A DNA stretch of 24,163 nt, from positions 1-24,163 of the forward strand of contig CAZWYJ010000009.1 of assembly GCA_964638165.1 (NCBI GenBank), written 5' to 3'. The notes under the pieces are model-generated. The model ran no database searches. It worked only from the letters and a program-made list of their open reading frames with translations, and was not told the DNA's origin. This DNA is from 2-12-FULL-60-25 sp964638165. Its GTDB lineage: Bacteria; Patescibacteriota; Patescibacteriia; 2-12-FULL-60-25. The stretch's first letter is position 1, and each line of letters opens with the position of its first letter. A program made the translations under genes and the position numbers. Shown here piece by piece: positions 1 through 5,947 of this stretch.

Positions 1-9
1 CCTTGTGAG

Positions 10-30
10 TCCACTGGTCAAACCAGTGGA
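10..30. repeat. Short perfect hairpin downstream of the Nudix gene
   Basis: A 9-bp perfect inverted repeat (TCCACTGGT / ACCAGTGGA) with a 3-nt loop lies downstream of the leftward Nudix gene. No T-run follows on either strand, so it is not a classical intrinsic terminator. It could be an mRNA 3'-end hairpin or a repeat fragment. Confidence 0.5.
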
Positions 31-51
31 TTACCGACTGAGCATGTATTT

Positions 52-73
52 ACTAATCAACCAATCAACTACC
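52..73. repeat. Short ~8-bp-period array abutting the Nudix stop codon
   Basis: Units ACTAATCA, ACCAATCA, ACTACC run right up to the stop codon of the Nudix gene (74-76). This is one of several degenerate short-period arrays in the window that touch gene boundaries. It is only three units long, so taken alone it is weak. Confidence 0.4.
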
Positions 74-559
74 TTACGCAATCCTGCACACGCCCTCACC
101 CGGATCGTCCTCGCACGCCTCTGAAAGCACCTCAAAACGCATCCGGTCAATCGCCGCGCGCGCGATCAGGGAGAGCCTTCTTGGCAAATGCGTGACCGGA
201 AACCATTTGACGTCTTCCACGAGATCATCGTGGACTTCAAAATCCAAATCCTCCACGTGGATCAAGAAACAGTGCAGAGCGTCATGCTTATCCGTACGGC
301 TACTAAAAATCGTATCAATCTCTTTGGCCTCATCAACACGAATCCCAACCTGATCCCACGCCGCACGCACAACGGCATCCAGCGGAAGCTCGCCCTTCTG
401 TATATTTCCACTTGGCAATGTCCATGCGGACCGTCTGCTCAAAGAGTGCTTGATCATAAGAATGGACGCCTCGCACTCAATCAAACAAGCCACGCCATGG
501 ATTTCCGGACGGAAATAGCGCCAGTAGAGCCTGCGAAAAAAACCAAGGAAAGAGAACAT
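74..559 (-). CDS. Nudix-fold protein with degenerate Nudix box
   Basis: This 161-residue protein has the length and layout of a Nudix hydrolase domain, a family that cleaves nucleoside diphosphates linked to other moieties using Mg2+ held by glutamates of the box GX5EX7REUXEEXGU. The box is recognisable at residues 51-73: G51, E57, R65, G72 and a final hydrophobic residue are present, preceded by the usual TLPSG. The catalytic part reads RAAWDQVGI, so the Glu after Arg is Ala and the Glu-Glu pair is Asp-Gln. Activity is therefore doubtful; it may bind a ligand without cleaving it, or use other residues. The start at 559 is supported by an extended -10 element 9 nt upstream. It lies downstream of murB in the same direction, separated by a repeat hairpin, and has its own promoter. 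The substrate cannot be predicted. Confidence 0.8.
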   Translation of the reverse strand: MFSFLGFFRRLYWRYFRPEIHGVACLIECEASILMIKHSLSRRSAWTLPSGNIQKGELPLDAVVRAAWDQVGIRVDEAKEIDTIFSSRTDKHDALHCFLIHVEDLDFEVHDDLVEDVKWFPVTHLPRRLSLIARAAIDRMRFEVLSEACEDDPGEGVCRIA

Positions 560-568
560 GCTGGGGAT

Positions 569-577
569 AGTATAGCA
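569..577 (-). promoter_or_regulatory. Extended -10 promoter of the Nudix gene
   Basis: On the minus strand TGC-TATACT (TGN plus a 5/6 match to TATAAT) ends 9 nt before the ATG at 559. No good -35 hexamer is visible, which is usual for extended -10 promoters. The predicted start of transcription falls within a few nt of the ATG, giving a nearly leaderless mRNA. The small membrane-protein gene at 9152 has the identical nonamer. Confidence 0.6.
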
Positions 578-586
578 GAAAAGGCT

Positions 587-682
587 TGAACCATGATTCG
601 CATGATGAAAGGATAAACAGGATTACTACAAAACCAGATGTAGCCATCATGAAAATCCTCAAATCATGCGAATCATGGTTCA
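587..682. repeat. Inverted GATT-type repeat between murB and the Nudix gene
   Basis: Perfect 20-bp arms at 587-606 and 663-682 enclose about 56 nt. The arms contain GATT units spaced 8-9 bp, the same family as the copies around 13200-13268, 15538-15575, 15711-15751 and 16036-16070. The right arm supplies the murB stop codon: TGA is the first triplet of the repeat on the minus strand. Confidence 0.8.
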
Positions 683-1648
683 GAACCCCACGAACTGCAC
701 CTCCGTCTGCAAGCGAAGACCGAAACGATTACGAACCTCCATCTGACAGATCGAGACGAGCTGCGCGACTTCGTCTGCAGTTCCGTTTCCGTGATTGATC
801 AAAAAGTTTCCGTGCTTCGGGCTTACTTCGATATCCCCGATCCTCCGGCCAAGCAATCCGGCACGTTCAATCAGCCACCCCGCGCTAATCGTCTTTGCCG
901 CGATCATGGATTCCGGAACATCCGTTTCGGATTGCAACTGCGCAATGTCTGCTTCATCCTGAAACTCAACATTCTTAAACATGCATCCGGCTCCGGAATC
1001 TCCAAGTGGCTGCTTTTCTTTTCGTTTGGTATTGATTTCACCAATCCGCTCAAGAGACGTCGCAGAATCCCCGGGCGATAACCGGAGTACGCAACCAAAG
1101 ATGACATATCGTTCTTTCTTAAACACGGATTCACGATATCCGAACCCACACTCCTCCTTTGAGAGCGTCACGCGCTTCCGGTCTGCCACGCGGAACGCAT
1201 CAACGGACACAACCGCGTCCTTGATTTCTCCGCCATAGCATCCGGCATTCCCGTAGATCGCGCCTCCGATGGTCCCCGGTACGCCCGCTGCCCACTCGAA
1301 TCCCGTCAGCCCGGCCTCTGCGGACTTTCGTGCCACGAGCGCCGTGATCGCTCCGGCATCGCAGACGATCTCTTCCCCGCGAATTTCAATAGACCGGAAT
1401 CCCGCCTGAATCATCAGTCCGTCGAATCCTTTGTCCGCCACGAGCATATTCGATCCCCCGCCGTACACATACCACGAAAGACCTGCGGCCTCGGCGAGCT
1501 CGATGGCGCAGACGCAATCTTCCCGCGTTGGCGCAACCACGTAGTATCGCGCTGACCCTCCGATACGAAAATTCGTATGCTTCGCCATGGGCTCATGTTC
1601 GATGAGTCCGGGAAGGGATTGGAGTTCTGTGATCAGATCGTGAGACAT
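680..1648 (-). CDS. murB: UDP-N-acetylenolpyruvoylglucosamine reductase MurB
   Basis: MurB uses FAD and NADPH to reduce UDP-GlcNAc-enolpyruvate to UDP-MurNAc, the second committed step of cytoplasmic peptidoglycan precursor synthesis. The 322-residue product carries the family landmarks in order: the FAD-binding N-terminal motif YGGGSNMLV (62-70), GVPGTIGGAIYGNAG (122-136), GFGYRES (168-174), GCMFKN (221-226) and a C-terminal LQTEVQFVG containing the catalytic Glu (E316). The proton-donating Ser found at the third landmark in E. coli is Cys222 here. About 20 extra residues follow GCMFKN compared with compact MurBs. murC lies upstream on the same strand across a 334-bp repeat-filled gap, so the two need not share a transcript. 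The stop codon lies in a dispersed repeat. No Shine-Dalgarno sequence is visible. Confidence 0.95.
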   Translation of the reverse strand: MSHDLITELQSLPGLIEHEPMAKHTNFRIGGSARYYVVAPTREDCVCAIELAEAAGLSWYVYGGGSNMLVADKGFDGLMIQAGFRSIEIRGEEIVCDAGAITALVARKSAEAGLTGFEWAAGVPGTIGGAIYGNAGCYGGEIKDAVVSVDAFRVADRKRVTLSKEECGFGYRESVFKKERYVIFGCVLRLSPGDSATSLERIGEINTKRKEKQPLGDSGAGCMFKNVEFQDEADIAQLQSETDVPESMIAAKTISAGWLIERAGLLGRRIGDIEVSPKHGNFLINHGNGTADEVAQLVSICQMEVRNRFGLRLQTEVQFVGF

Positions 1649-1703
1649 ATACGTACATTATTCAATAGACAAAAACTAATAGAAAGAGAGGCGCCCTCTT
1701 TGC

Positions 1704-1800
1704 CTTTCCCGACCGAATCGCCGTCTGGAATACCAGTGGTGCAAAAAGATATTCGGCGATGAGTCGCGTTCTACGCGATGAGCGGAGGGACCCCATATGG
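1704..1800 (+). repeat. Covarying hairpin element, copy 1
   Basis: The element is bounded by CTTTCCCGACCGA at its left end and GAGCGGAGGGACCCCA at its right. An internal stem ATCGCCG / CGGCGAT flanks a core containing CTGGAATACC and TGGTGC. Compared with the copies at 1871-1957 and 15594-15667, the ends are conserved while the stem sequence differs in both arms together. A TCGCGTTCTACGCGA hairpin is inserted before the right end in this copy only. Confidence 0.7.
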
Positions 1801-1870
1801 CAAGGACGACAGGACAAAAACTCTGCAAGATCTCGTTCAGTATTTCTACGAAGTTTTACATCCTGATCCT

Positions 1871-1957
1871 TCCTGCCTCGTGGGATCCCTCCGCTTCGTC
1901 CGCCTAAAGATTCTGCCTTGGCTGGGGATTCACCTGGCGGACTTCGGTCGGGAAAGG
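1871..1957 (-). repeat. Covarying hairpin element, copy 2
   Basis: Read on the minus strand it begins with CCTTTCCCGACCGA and ends with GAAGCGGAGGGATCCCAC. Its internal stem is GTCCGCC / GGCGGAC. Its outer 14 bp (1944-1957) are the exact inverse of 1703-1716 in copy 1, so the two copies face each other between murC and murB. Confidence 0.7.
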
Positions 1958-1982
1958 AAATAAAAAGAACTTCGCATCTTCT

Positions 1983-3407
1983 CTAAGACGCACCTCGTGC
2001 CATTTTCCTCGCCAGCCCATCAATCGTGCCTGCCCCCATCATCAGAAGAAGATCACTCGGACCGATCGTGGAACGCACGACCTTTTCCGTCTCATCCAAG
2101 TCCATTGCGAAGACGATCGAACGATCACGTCCGGCCTTTGCATCCCGTTCGCGCACCGCATCCGCGAGCTGCGAAGATGAGACATTCGCGTCCTCTGGAG
2201 CCTCACGTCCAGGAACATCGTAGATCTCGGAAAGGACCAAAACATCCGCGAGGTCAAAAGCCAGTATGAACTCGTCGAAAAGGCCACGCGTGCGGTTACG
2301 ATGGTGAGGCTGGTAGCACAGAACGAGTCGTCGGTCCGGGAACGCGGATTTTGCCGCCTTCAGCGTCTCCGCGATCTCCGTCGGGTGATGCCCGTAGTCC
2401 GAAATCACCAGCGCGCCGTCCATATCACCCACGCGCTCAAAGCGCCGCCAACATCCGGGGAACGCCGCGAAAGATTCAAGTACCTTCTCCTCTGTCCCAT
2501 CATCCGCCACCGCGACCACGGCCGTGAGCGCCATGACCGCATTCCGCATATTCATCTCGCCCGGCAACTTGATATGCAAAGTCGCGGGCTCAGACTGCGC
2601 CGCAGTCACCCGCGCGCTCTGCCCGTCGCGTTCAATCTCAATCGCGCCGAACTGAATCTCTCCCTGTTCTTTCCCAACGCGAATAATTTGGATGCCACGT
2701 TCGCGCATCTTGACCTCATGCCGACTCACGAGCGAGGTGCACGTATCATCATCCGCGTTCACGATGAGCAATCCGCGATCCTGAATGCGCGAGAACACTT
2801 CCTCGAACATCGCCTGATAGTCTTGCACATTCTCAAACGCATCCGGATGATCGTACTCGATATTGTTCAACACGAGTACGGTCGGCTGATACGAAAGCAC
2901 GTGCCGCCGATACTCATCCCCTTCCACCACGAGAAGGTCATCCGAACCGATCTGGACGTTCCCGCCCGCGAACACGGAAGATTTCGTCCCGACAATGACG
3001 GTTGGATTCGCACCCGCAGCCATGAGCGCCATCCCGACCATGGTGGACGTGGTGCTCTTGCCATGCGTTCCGGTGACGACGATTTGTCGCTTCCCTTCAA
3101 AGAGACTCGCGAGGAAGGTATGCGTATCAATGCACGGAATGCCCCGCCGCTTTCCCTCCACGAGCTCGGGATTGCCTTCCGGTACGGCATGCGAGTACAC
3201 AATAACCTCCGCATCCCCCGGAATATTCTCCGCGCGATGGCCGATGAAGATCGAAAAACCCCGATCACGAAGCTCGCGAACGAGATCGTGCTCCACCGTG
3301 TCACTCCCGGAGATCATCGCCCCATTCGCGGCTAATAACTTTGCAACCGCGCCCACATGAATCCCGCCGATGCCGATCAGATGCGCGCGCGTATATGGGA
3401 GTTTCAT
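1983..3407 (-). CDS. murC: UDP-N-acetylmuramate--L-alanine ligase MurC
   Basis: MurC uses ATP to attach L-alanine to UDP-MurNAc, the first amino-acid addition of the peptidoglycan stem peptide, in the cytoplasm. The 474-residue length fits. Landmarks are the N-terminal nucleotide-sugar motif GIGGIHVG (12-19), the P-loop VTGTHGKSTT (111-120), EGDEYRRHVLSY (162-173) with NNIEYDHPDAF (181-191) in the central ATPase domain, and SDYGHHPTEI with QPHHRNRTR in the C-terminal domain. The EYRRH plus DHPD pairing resembles Firmicutes-type MurC; Mpl, which ligates a whole tripeptide, shares part of this signature and is the main alternative. A near-consensus promoter ends 6 nt before the ATG, so the mRNA is predicted to be leaderless. 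murB follows downstream. Confidence 0.93.
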   Translation of the reverse strand: MKLPYTRAHLIGIGGIHVGAVAKLLAANGAMISGSDTVEHDLVRELRDRGFSIFIGHRAENIPGDAEVIVYSHAVPEGNPELVEGKRRGIPCIDTHTFLASLFEGKRQIVVTGTHGKSTTSTMVGMALMAAGANPTVIVGTKSSVFAGGNVQIGSDDLLVVEGDEYRRHVLSYQPTVLVLNNIEYDHPDAFENVQDYQAMFEEVFSRIQDRGLLIVNADDDTCTSLVSRHEVKMRERGIQIIRVGKEQGEIQFGAIEIERDGQSARVTAAQSEPATLHIKLPGEMNMRNAVMALTAVVAVADDGTEEKVLESFAAFPGCWRRFERVGDMDGALVISDYGHHPTEIAETLKAAKSAFPDRRLVLCYQPHHRNRTRGLFDEFILAFDLADVLVLSEIYDVPGREAPEDANVSSSQLADAVRERDAKAGRDRSIVFAMDLDETEKVVRSTIGPSDLLLMMGAGTIDGLARKMARGAS

Positions 3408-3413
3408 GCGGCT

Positions 3414-3442
3414 AGATTACGTTTTTGACGCTAATCAGTCAA
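3414..3442 (-). promoter_or_regulatory. Sigma70-type promoter of murC
   Basis: On the minus strand TTGACT (3442-3437), a 17-bp spacer and TAATCT (3419-3414) are followed after only 6 nt by the murC ATG at 3407. Transcription should begin at or next to the A of the start codon. The -35 hexamer lies inside the 3433-3459 palindrome and over the last codon of the upstream DUF192 gene, so the palindrome is a candidate operator. Confidence 0.75.
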
Positions 3443-3464
3443 TGACTCATTGACTGATTGACTT
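3433..3464. repeat. 8-bp-period array and palindrome at the DUF192 gene end
   Basis: Units AATCAGTC, AATGACTC, ATTGACTG, ATTGACTT repeat every 8 bp. Positions 3433-3459 also form a perfect 13-bp inverted repeat around C3446. The array encodes the last codons and the stop (3439-3441) of the leftward DUF192 gene and contains the murC -35 hexamer. Confidence 0.75.
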
Positions 3465-3807
3465 CCCAACCCCACGCCTCCGCCATCCCGGCATTAATTT
3501 CAAGAACTGCGTCCGCTGGCACGCGAGAAGAAACGATTGCCGGAAATTGAAACGCCTTCGGACATTGAACGCACGGTGCAATATCAACAACCACGCCATC
3601 TCGAAGGAAGATGATATCGAGCGAAAACCGCATCCCGAACATCCAAAATATCCGCGAAGATGCAAATGGGAAGATGAATAGCATTCCGCGATCCGCATCA
3701 AGAGACGCACGACCGGAAAGCCCGCGAATGCGCGAATACCACGTATCCGCGACCTCAACGAGGATACTTCGATCGCTGATGCGAAGGGTGAGAGGAGATG
3801 GTTTCAT
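3439..3807 (-). CDS. DUF192 (UPF0127) protein, no signal peptide
   Basis: The 122-residue protein is a single DUF192 domain. The family hallmarks are RGLSGR (28-33), DRGMLFIF (39-46), FWM with FSLDIIFLRDG (54-71) and LEINAG near the C-terminus (102-107). The biochemical function of DUF192 is unknown; most members are exported or membrane-anchored. This copy begins directly at the domain without a hydrophobic leader, unlike its paralogue at 4054-4575, and so is predicted to be cytoplasmic. The two share the order MLFIF...FWM...LD-IFLRDG...LEINAG and look like an old tandem duplication now separated by a repeat element. Its last codons run into an 8-bp-period array that also contains the murC promoter, so transcription into murC is possible. 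Confidence 0.88.
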   Translation of the reverse strand: MKPSPLTLRISDRSILVEVADTWYSRIRGLSGRASLDADRGMLFIFPFASSRIFWMFGMRFSLDIIFLRDGVVVDIAPCVQCPKAFQFPAIVSSRVPADAVLEINAGMAEAWGWEVNQSMSH

Positions 3808-3815
3808 AAACTTTT

Positions 3816-4008
3816 CTCGTCATCCTGAGCGCCACGGACTGGAGTCCGCAGGAGCTTGCCGCGAAGAGCCTGCCCTGAGTGCACCCGAAGGGACCCCTTG
3901 GGAGTCGAGCGGCTTCTTCATTTTTTGAGGACCTTCTCAACATCCAAGGAGTCCTTCGCGATGCGATCCTTGCGGACTCTTTTTTTCTTTAGCGCTCAGG
4001 ATGACGAG
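3816..4008. repeat. ~190-bp inverted-repeat element between DUF192 paralogues
   Basis: Perfect 16-bp arms (CTCGTCATCCTGAGCG at 3816-3831 and its inverse at 3993-4008) bound a spacer with further partial self-complementarity, such as CGGACTGGAGTCCG at 3835-3848. The arm matches a CATCCTGAGCG-type intergenic repeat known in many bacterial genomes. No coding potential is supported. It may work as a 3'-end hairpin for the upstream DUF192 gene. Confidence 0.8.
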
Positions 4009-4020
4009 AGGAGCGATTCC

Positions 4021-4053
4021 TAATCAACCATTTACCAATCACCCAATCAACCA
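4021..4053. repeat. 7-8-bp-period array touching a DUF192 stop codon
   Basis: Degenerate units AATCAACC, ATTTACC, AATCACCC, AATCAACC run up to the stop codon (4054-4056) of the membrane-anchored DUF192 gene. It resembles the 52-73 array in sequence as well as in position. Confidence 0.55.
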
Positions 4054-4575
4054 TTACCGGTACACCTCCACCTTCGTTCCCTCGACAATTCCCCACTCCT
4101 TTGCCTTCCCGGCATTGATTTCCAAAACCTGATCCGCCTCAGTCTTTGACGTCACGATGGTCGGTACGCCGCTTGAATTCGCCGGATGCGGAACGTCCGC
4201 ATGCACGTCTACGACCGTGCCATCACGAAGAAAAATCATGTCCAGCGGAAAAAACATATCCTTCATCCAAAAATACTGAACCGCTGGGTGATCAAAAATG
4301 AACAACATCCCGTGATCCGGCGAAAGCGAGAGACGATCCGACAATCCCTGAACGATCGCCGCATCCGTCATGGCGAGCTCTACGAGAATCTCGCGCGATC
4401 CGACATTCGCAATAGCCGTGGGAAGCGCACCGGCCGCCAAAATCTCTTCGTGGCGTGGCTCGCGCTCCATCTGAAGCATCAAACCCACAAAAAGCGCCAC
4501 GCACGAAATGATCACGCAACAAATCACGAATATTCGTCGCCACCCCGTGAGATTACTTCCTGGTCTGATGAACAT
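4054..4575 (-). CDS. Membrane-anchored DUF192 protein
   Basis: This is a DUF192 domain behind an N-terminal membrane anchor. With the ATG at 4575 (173 residues) a hydrophobic stretch rich in Ile, Val and Cys spans about 15-35. A linker follows, then the domain with HGMLFIF (88-94), FWMKDMFFPLDMIFLRDG (102-119) and LEINAG (151-156). An upstream ATG at 4611 would add 12 residues but would overlap the preceding gene by 59 bp instead of 23 bp; neither start has a Shine-Dalgarno sequence. The protein is probably tethered with the domain outside the membrane. The overlap with the upstream phosphosugar transferase gene suggests co-transcription and perhaps a shared envelope role. Molecular function is unknown. 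Confidence 0.85.
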   Translation of the reverse strand: MFIRPGSNLTGWRRIFVICCVIISCVALFVGLMLQMEREPRHEEILAAGALPTAIANVGSREILVELAMTDAAIVQGLSDRLSLSPDHGMLFIFDHPAVQYFWMKDMFFPLDMIFLRDGTVVDVHADVPHPANSSGVPTIVTSKTEADQVLEINAGKAKEWGIVEGTKVEVYR

Positions 4576-5623
4576 AGGCGAAGAGCGAAGATCCCACGAC
4601 GAGGATCGCAATCAAAACGAGCAAGAAGATTTTCCCTTTTGTCTGCATGGTGAGGGCGATCAGACCGAAGACTGCGGCCGTTGCCCAGATGATGCGAACA
4701 ACCATGCCCGGAGAAAGGCCGGCTTTGATGAGACGGTGGTGGATGTGCGTATCGTCACCGCGGAACGGTGATGCGCCACGCATCAATCGCCCGATCACGA
4801 CGATCCCGATATCAATAATCGGAATACCAAGCGCGATCGCGGCCGTTGCGACCTTTGCACCGGAGATGATTGAGAGGACGCCGAGCGAGAATCCCGCGAT
4901 CGTGCTCCCGGCTTCTCCGAGGAAAATTGATCCGGCCCGATTGAACCGTACGAATCCGAGGTGGATGGCCGCGATCGAAAGCGCGAGAAGCGCCACGCCG
5001 GGCTGAAGGTACGCGACCGACGAGGCGAGGGCGGCGATCAACAGCGCGCTAATGATCGTGAGGCCGGACACGAGCCCATCAAGACCATCGAGCATCTTCA
5101 TGGCATACGTCACCACGAGAAGCCATAAAACCGTGAGGACATCCGCAGGCCAGGAGATCAATCCGCCCAAAAACGGAACCTGCTGCCATACGAGCGACCA
5201 TGCGCCACCCCCGAGCGGATTCGTGATCTGCACAATGCCGCTCCCGGACATCACGATGACGATGGAAGCAGCAAGCGGAAAACAGAATTGCACCCACGGA
5301 GGCAGAGAAAAGGCATCATCGAACATGCCACCGATCATCAAAATCGTCACGCCAAAGGCGAAACCAATAACCTGCAGAGGATGAAGTCCGAACACCGTTT
5401 CCAATCCGCCCAAAAACGGCAGAATGCTTATCAAGACCAGAACAATCGTCGTTCCGGTGGCAACCCCGCCCCAGAGCGCGGTCCGTTTTTCATGAATTTT
5501 TCGCCCGCCAACAGGCTCATCGCATACGTTCATGGCAAATGCCACTCGCCGGATCACCCACGTCAAAATCGCGCTCACGATGAGCGCGCCGAAGATGATG
5601 AGGAAAAAGGGATCGAGAGGCAT
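4553..5623 (-). CDS. Polyprenyl-phosphate phosphosugar transferase (WecA/TagO/MraY-type)
   Basis: This 356-residue polytopic membrane protein belongs to the family that moves a sugar-1-phosphate from a UDP-sugar to undecaprenyl phosphate, starting glycan, teichoic acid or lipid II assembly. Landmarks are DEPVGGRKIH (35-44), GGMFDD (98-103, the Asp pair), MKMLDGLDGL (175-184), FLGEAGS (234-240) and DDTHIHHRLIKAGLS (290-304, the cytoplasmic His motif). The HIHHRL form and RKIH point to the WecA/TagO branch rather than true MraY; the sugar cannot be assigned. The usual GDxGS aspartate is Glu237 here. About ten hydrophobic segments are visible. The ATG is preceded within 5 nt by a CGTGGGG heptamer array. 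Its 3' end overlaps the anchored DUF192 gene. Confidence 0.9.
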   Translation of the reverse strand: MPLDPFFLIIFGALIVSAILTWVIRRVAFAMNVCDEPVGGRKIHEKRTALWGGVATGTTIVLVLISILPFLGGLETVFGLHPLQVIGFAFGVTILMIGGMFDDAFSLPPWVQFCFPLAASIVIVMSGSGIVQITNPLGGGAWSLVWQQVPFLGGLISWPADVLTVLWLLVVTYAMKMLDGLDGLVSGLTIISALLIAALASSVAYLQPGVALLALSIAAIHLGFVRFNRAGSIFLGEAGSTIAGFSLGVLSIISGAKVATAAIALGIPIIDIGIVVIGRLMRGASPFRGDDTHIHHRLIKAGLSPGMVVRIIWATAAVFGLIALTMQTKGKIFLLVLIAILVVGSSLFAYVHQTRK

Positions 5624-5627
5624 GAAA

Positions 5628-5669
5628 CGTGGGGCGTGGGGCGTGGGGCGTGGGGCGTGGGGCGTGGGA
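5628..5669. repeat. CGTGGGG heptamer array at the transferase start codon
   Basis: Five exact copies of CGTGGGG plus one CGTGGGA lie in strict 7-bp register, beginning 4 nt upstream of the ATG at 5623. A Shine-Dalgarno sequence is absent. Slippage here would change the leader of this gene. Confidence 0.9.
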
Positions 5670-5721
5670 AATTGTCGCGGGCGGAGGAGATGGTGTCAAC
5701 AATTGCACCAGATCTCTCTAC

Positions 5722-5898
5722 TCCCCACCCATCCCCGTCCCTTCCCTTGAAAGGGAAGGGAGCTTGCTATGAAAGGTAATGCCTCTTTGAGAGTTCCCCT
5801 CCCTTCCGAGGCTTTTGCGAGGAACAAGGGAGGGGTTAGGCCCGCCCGCCACGCAAGCCGAGCTTGCGAGGCGTTGCGGGCGGGGGTGGGTGTAGATG
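5722..5898 (+). repeat. Mosaic palindromic repeat, copy A
   Basis: Positions 5739-5778 (40 bp, containing CCCTTCCCTTGAAAGGGAAG and GCTTGCTATGAAAGGTA) are identical to the reverse complement of 15883-15922. The flanks (CCCCACCCATCCCCG; GAGAGTTCCCCTCCCTT; GGGAGGGGTTAGG; GGTGGGTGT) are also shared. An additional module, CCCGCCCGCCACGCAAGCCG, is shared with the copy at 11642-11750. The element is built of interchangeable stem-loops and is not coding. Confidence 0.85.
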
Positions 5899-5947
5899 AG
5901 AGAGGGAGGGGTTAGGGGTGCGCCCCGTTCTACGGGGCAGGTTCGCT

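Larger units (their letters stand above)
1649..1982. other. 334-bp murC-murB spacer made of repeat elements
   Basis: No coding sequence is supported here. The space is largely two facing copies of a hairpin element (1704-1800 on the plus strand, 1871-1957 on the minus strand), joined by a tract without recognisable features. A small hairpin with loop TTCTA (GCG-TTCTA-CGC) lies around 1765-1776 inside the first copy. Confidence 0.6.
5624..5947. other. 324-bp spacer of arrays and mosaic palindromes
   Basis: No gene is supported between the Clp-like ATPase and the phosphosugar transferase. The spacer holds the heptamer array 5628-5669, a mosaic GC-rich palindromic repeat (5722-5898), and a short hairpin CGCCCCGTTCTACGGGGC at about 5921-5938. 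Confidence 0.6.

Noticed and set aside
1704..1957. T-box riboswitch or other known regulatory RNA
   Set aside because: The T-box antiterminator sequence is absent and two copies face each other, one antisense to the downstream gene; a dispersed hairpin element fits better.
2301..3335. 344-residue plus-strand ORF opposite murC
   Set aside because: Shadow of murC, with no recognisable domain and no promoter or ribosome binding site.
5706..5900. Coding sequence in the mosaic repeat
   Set aside because: Frames in both directions are Pro/Arg/Ser-rich translations of palindromes with no start signal and are not shared in frame between copies.
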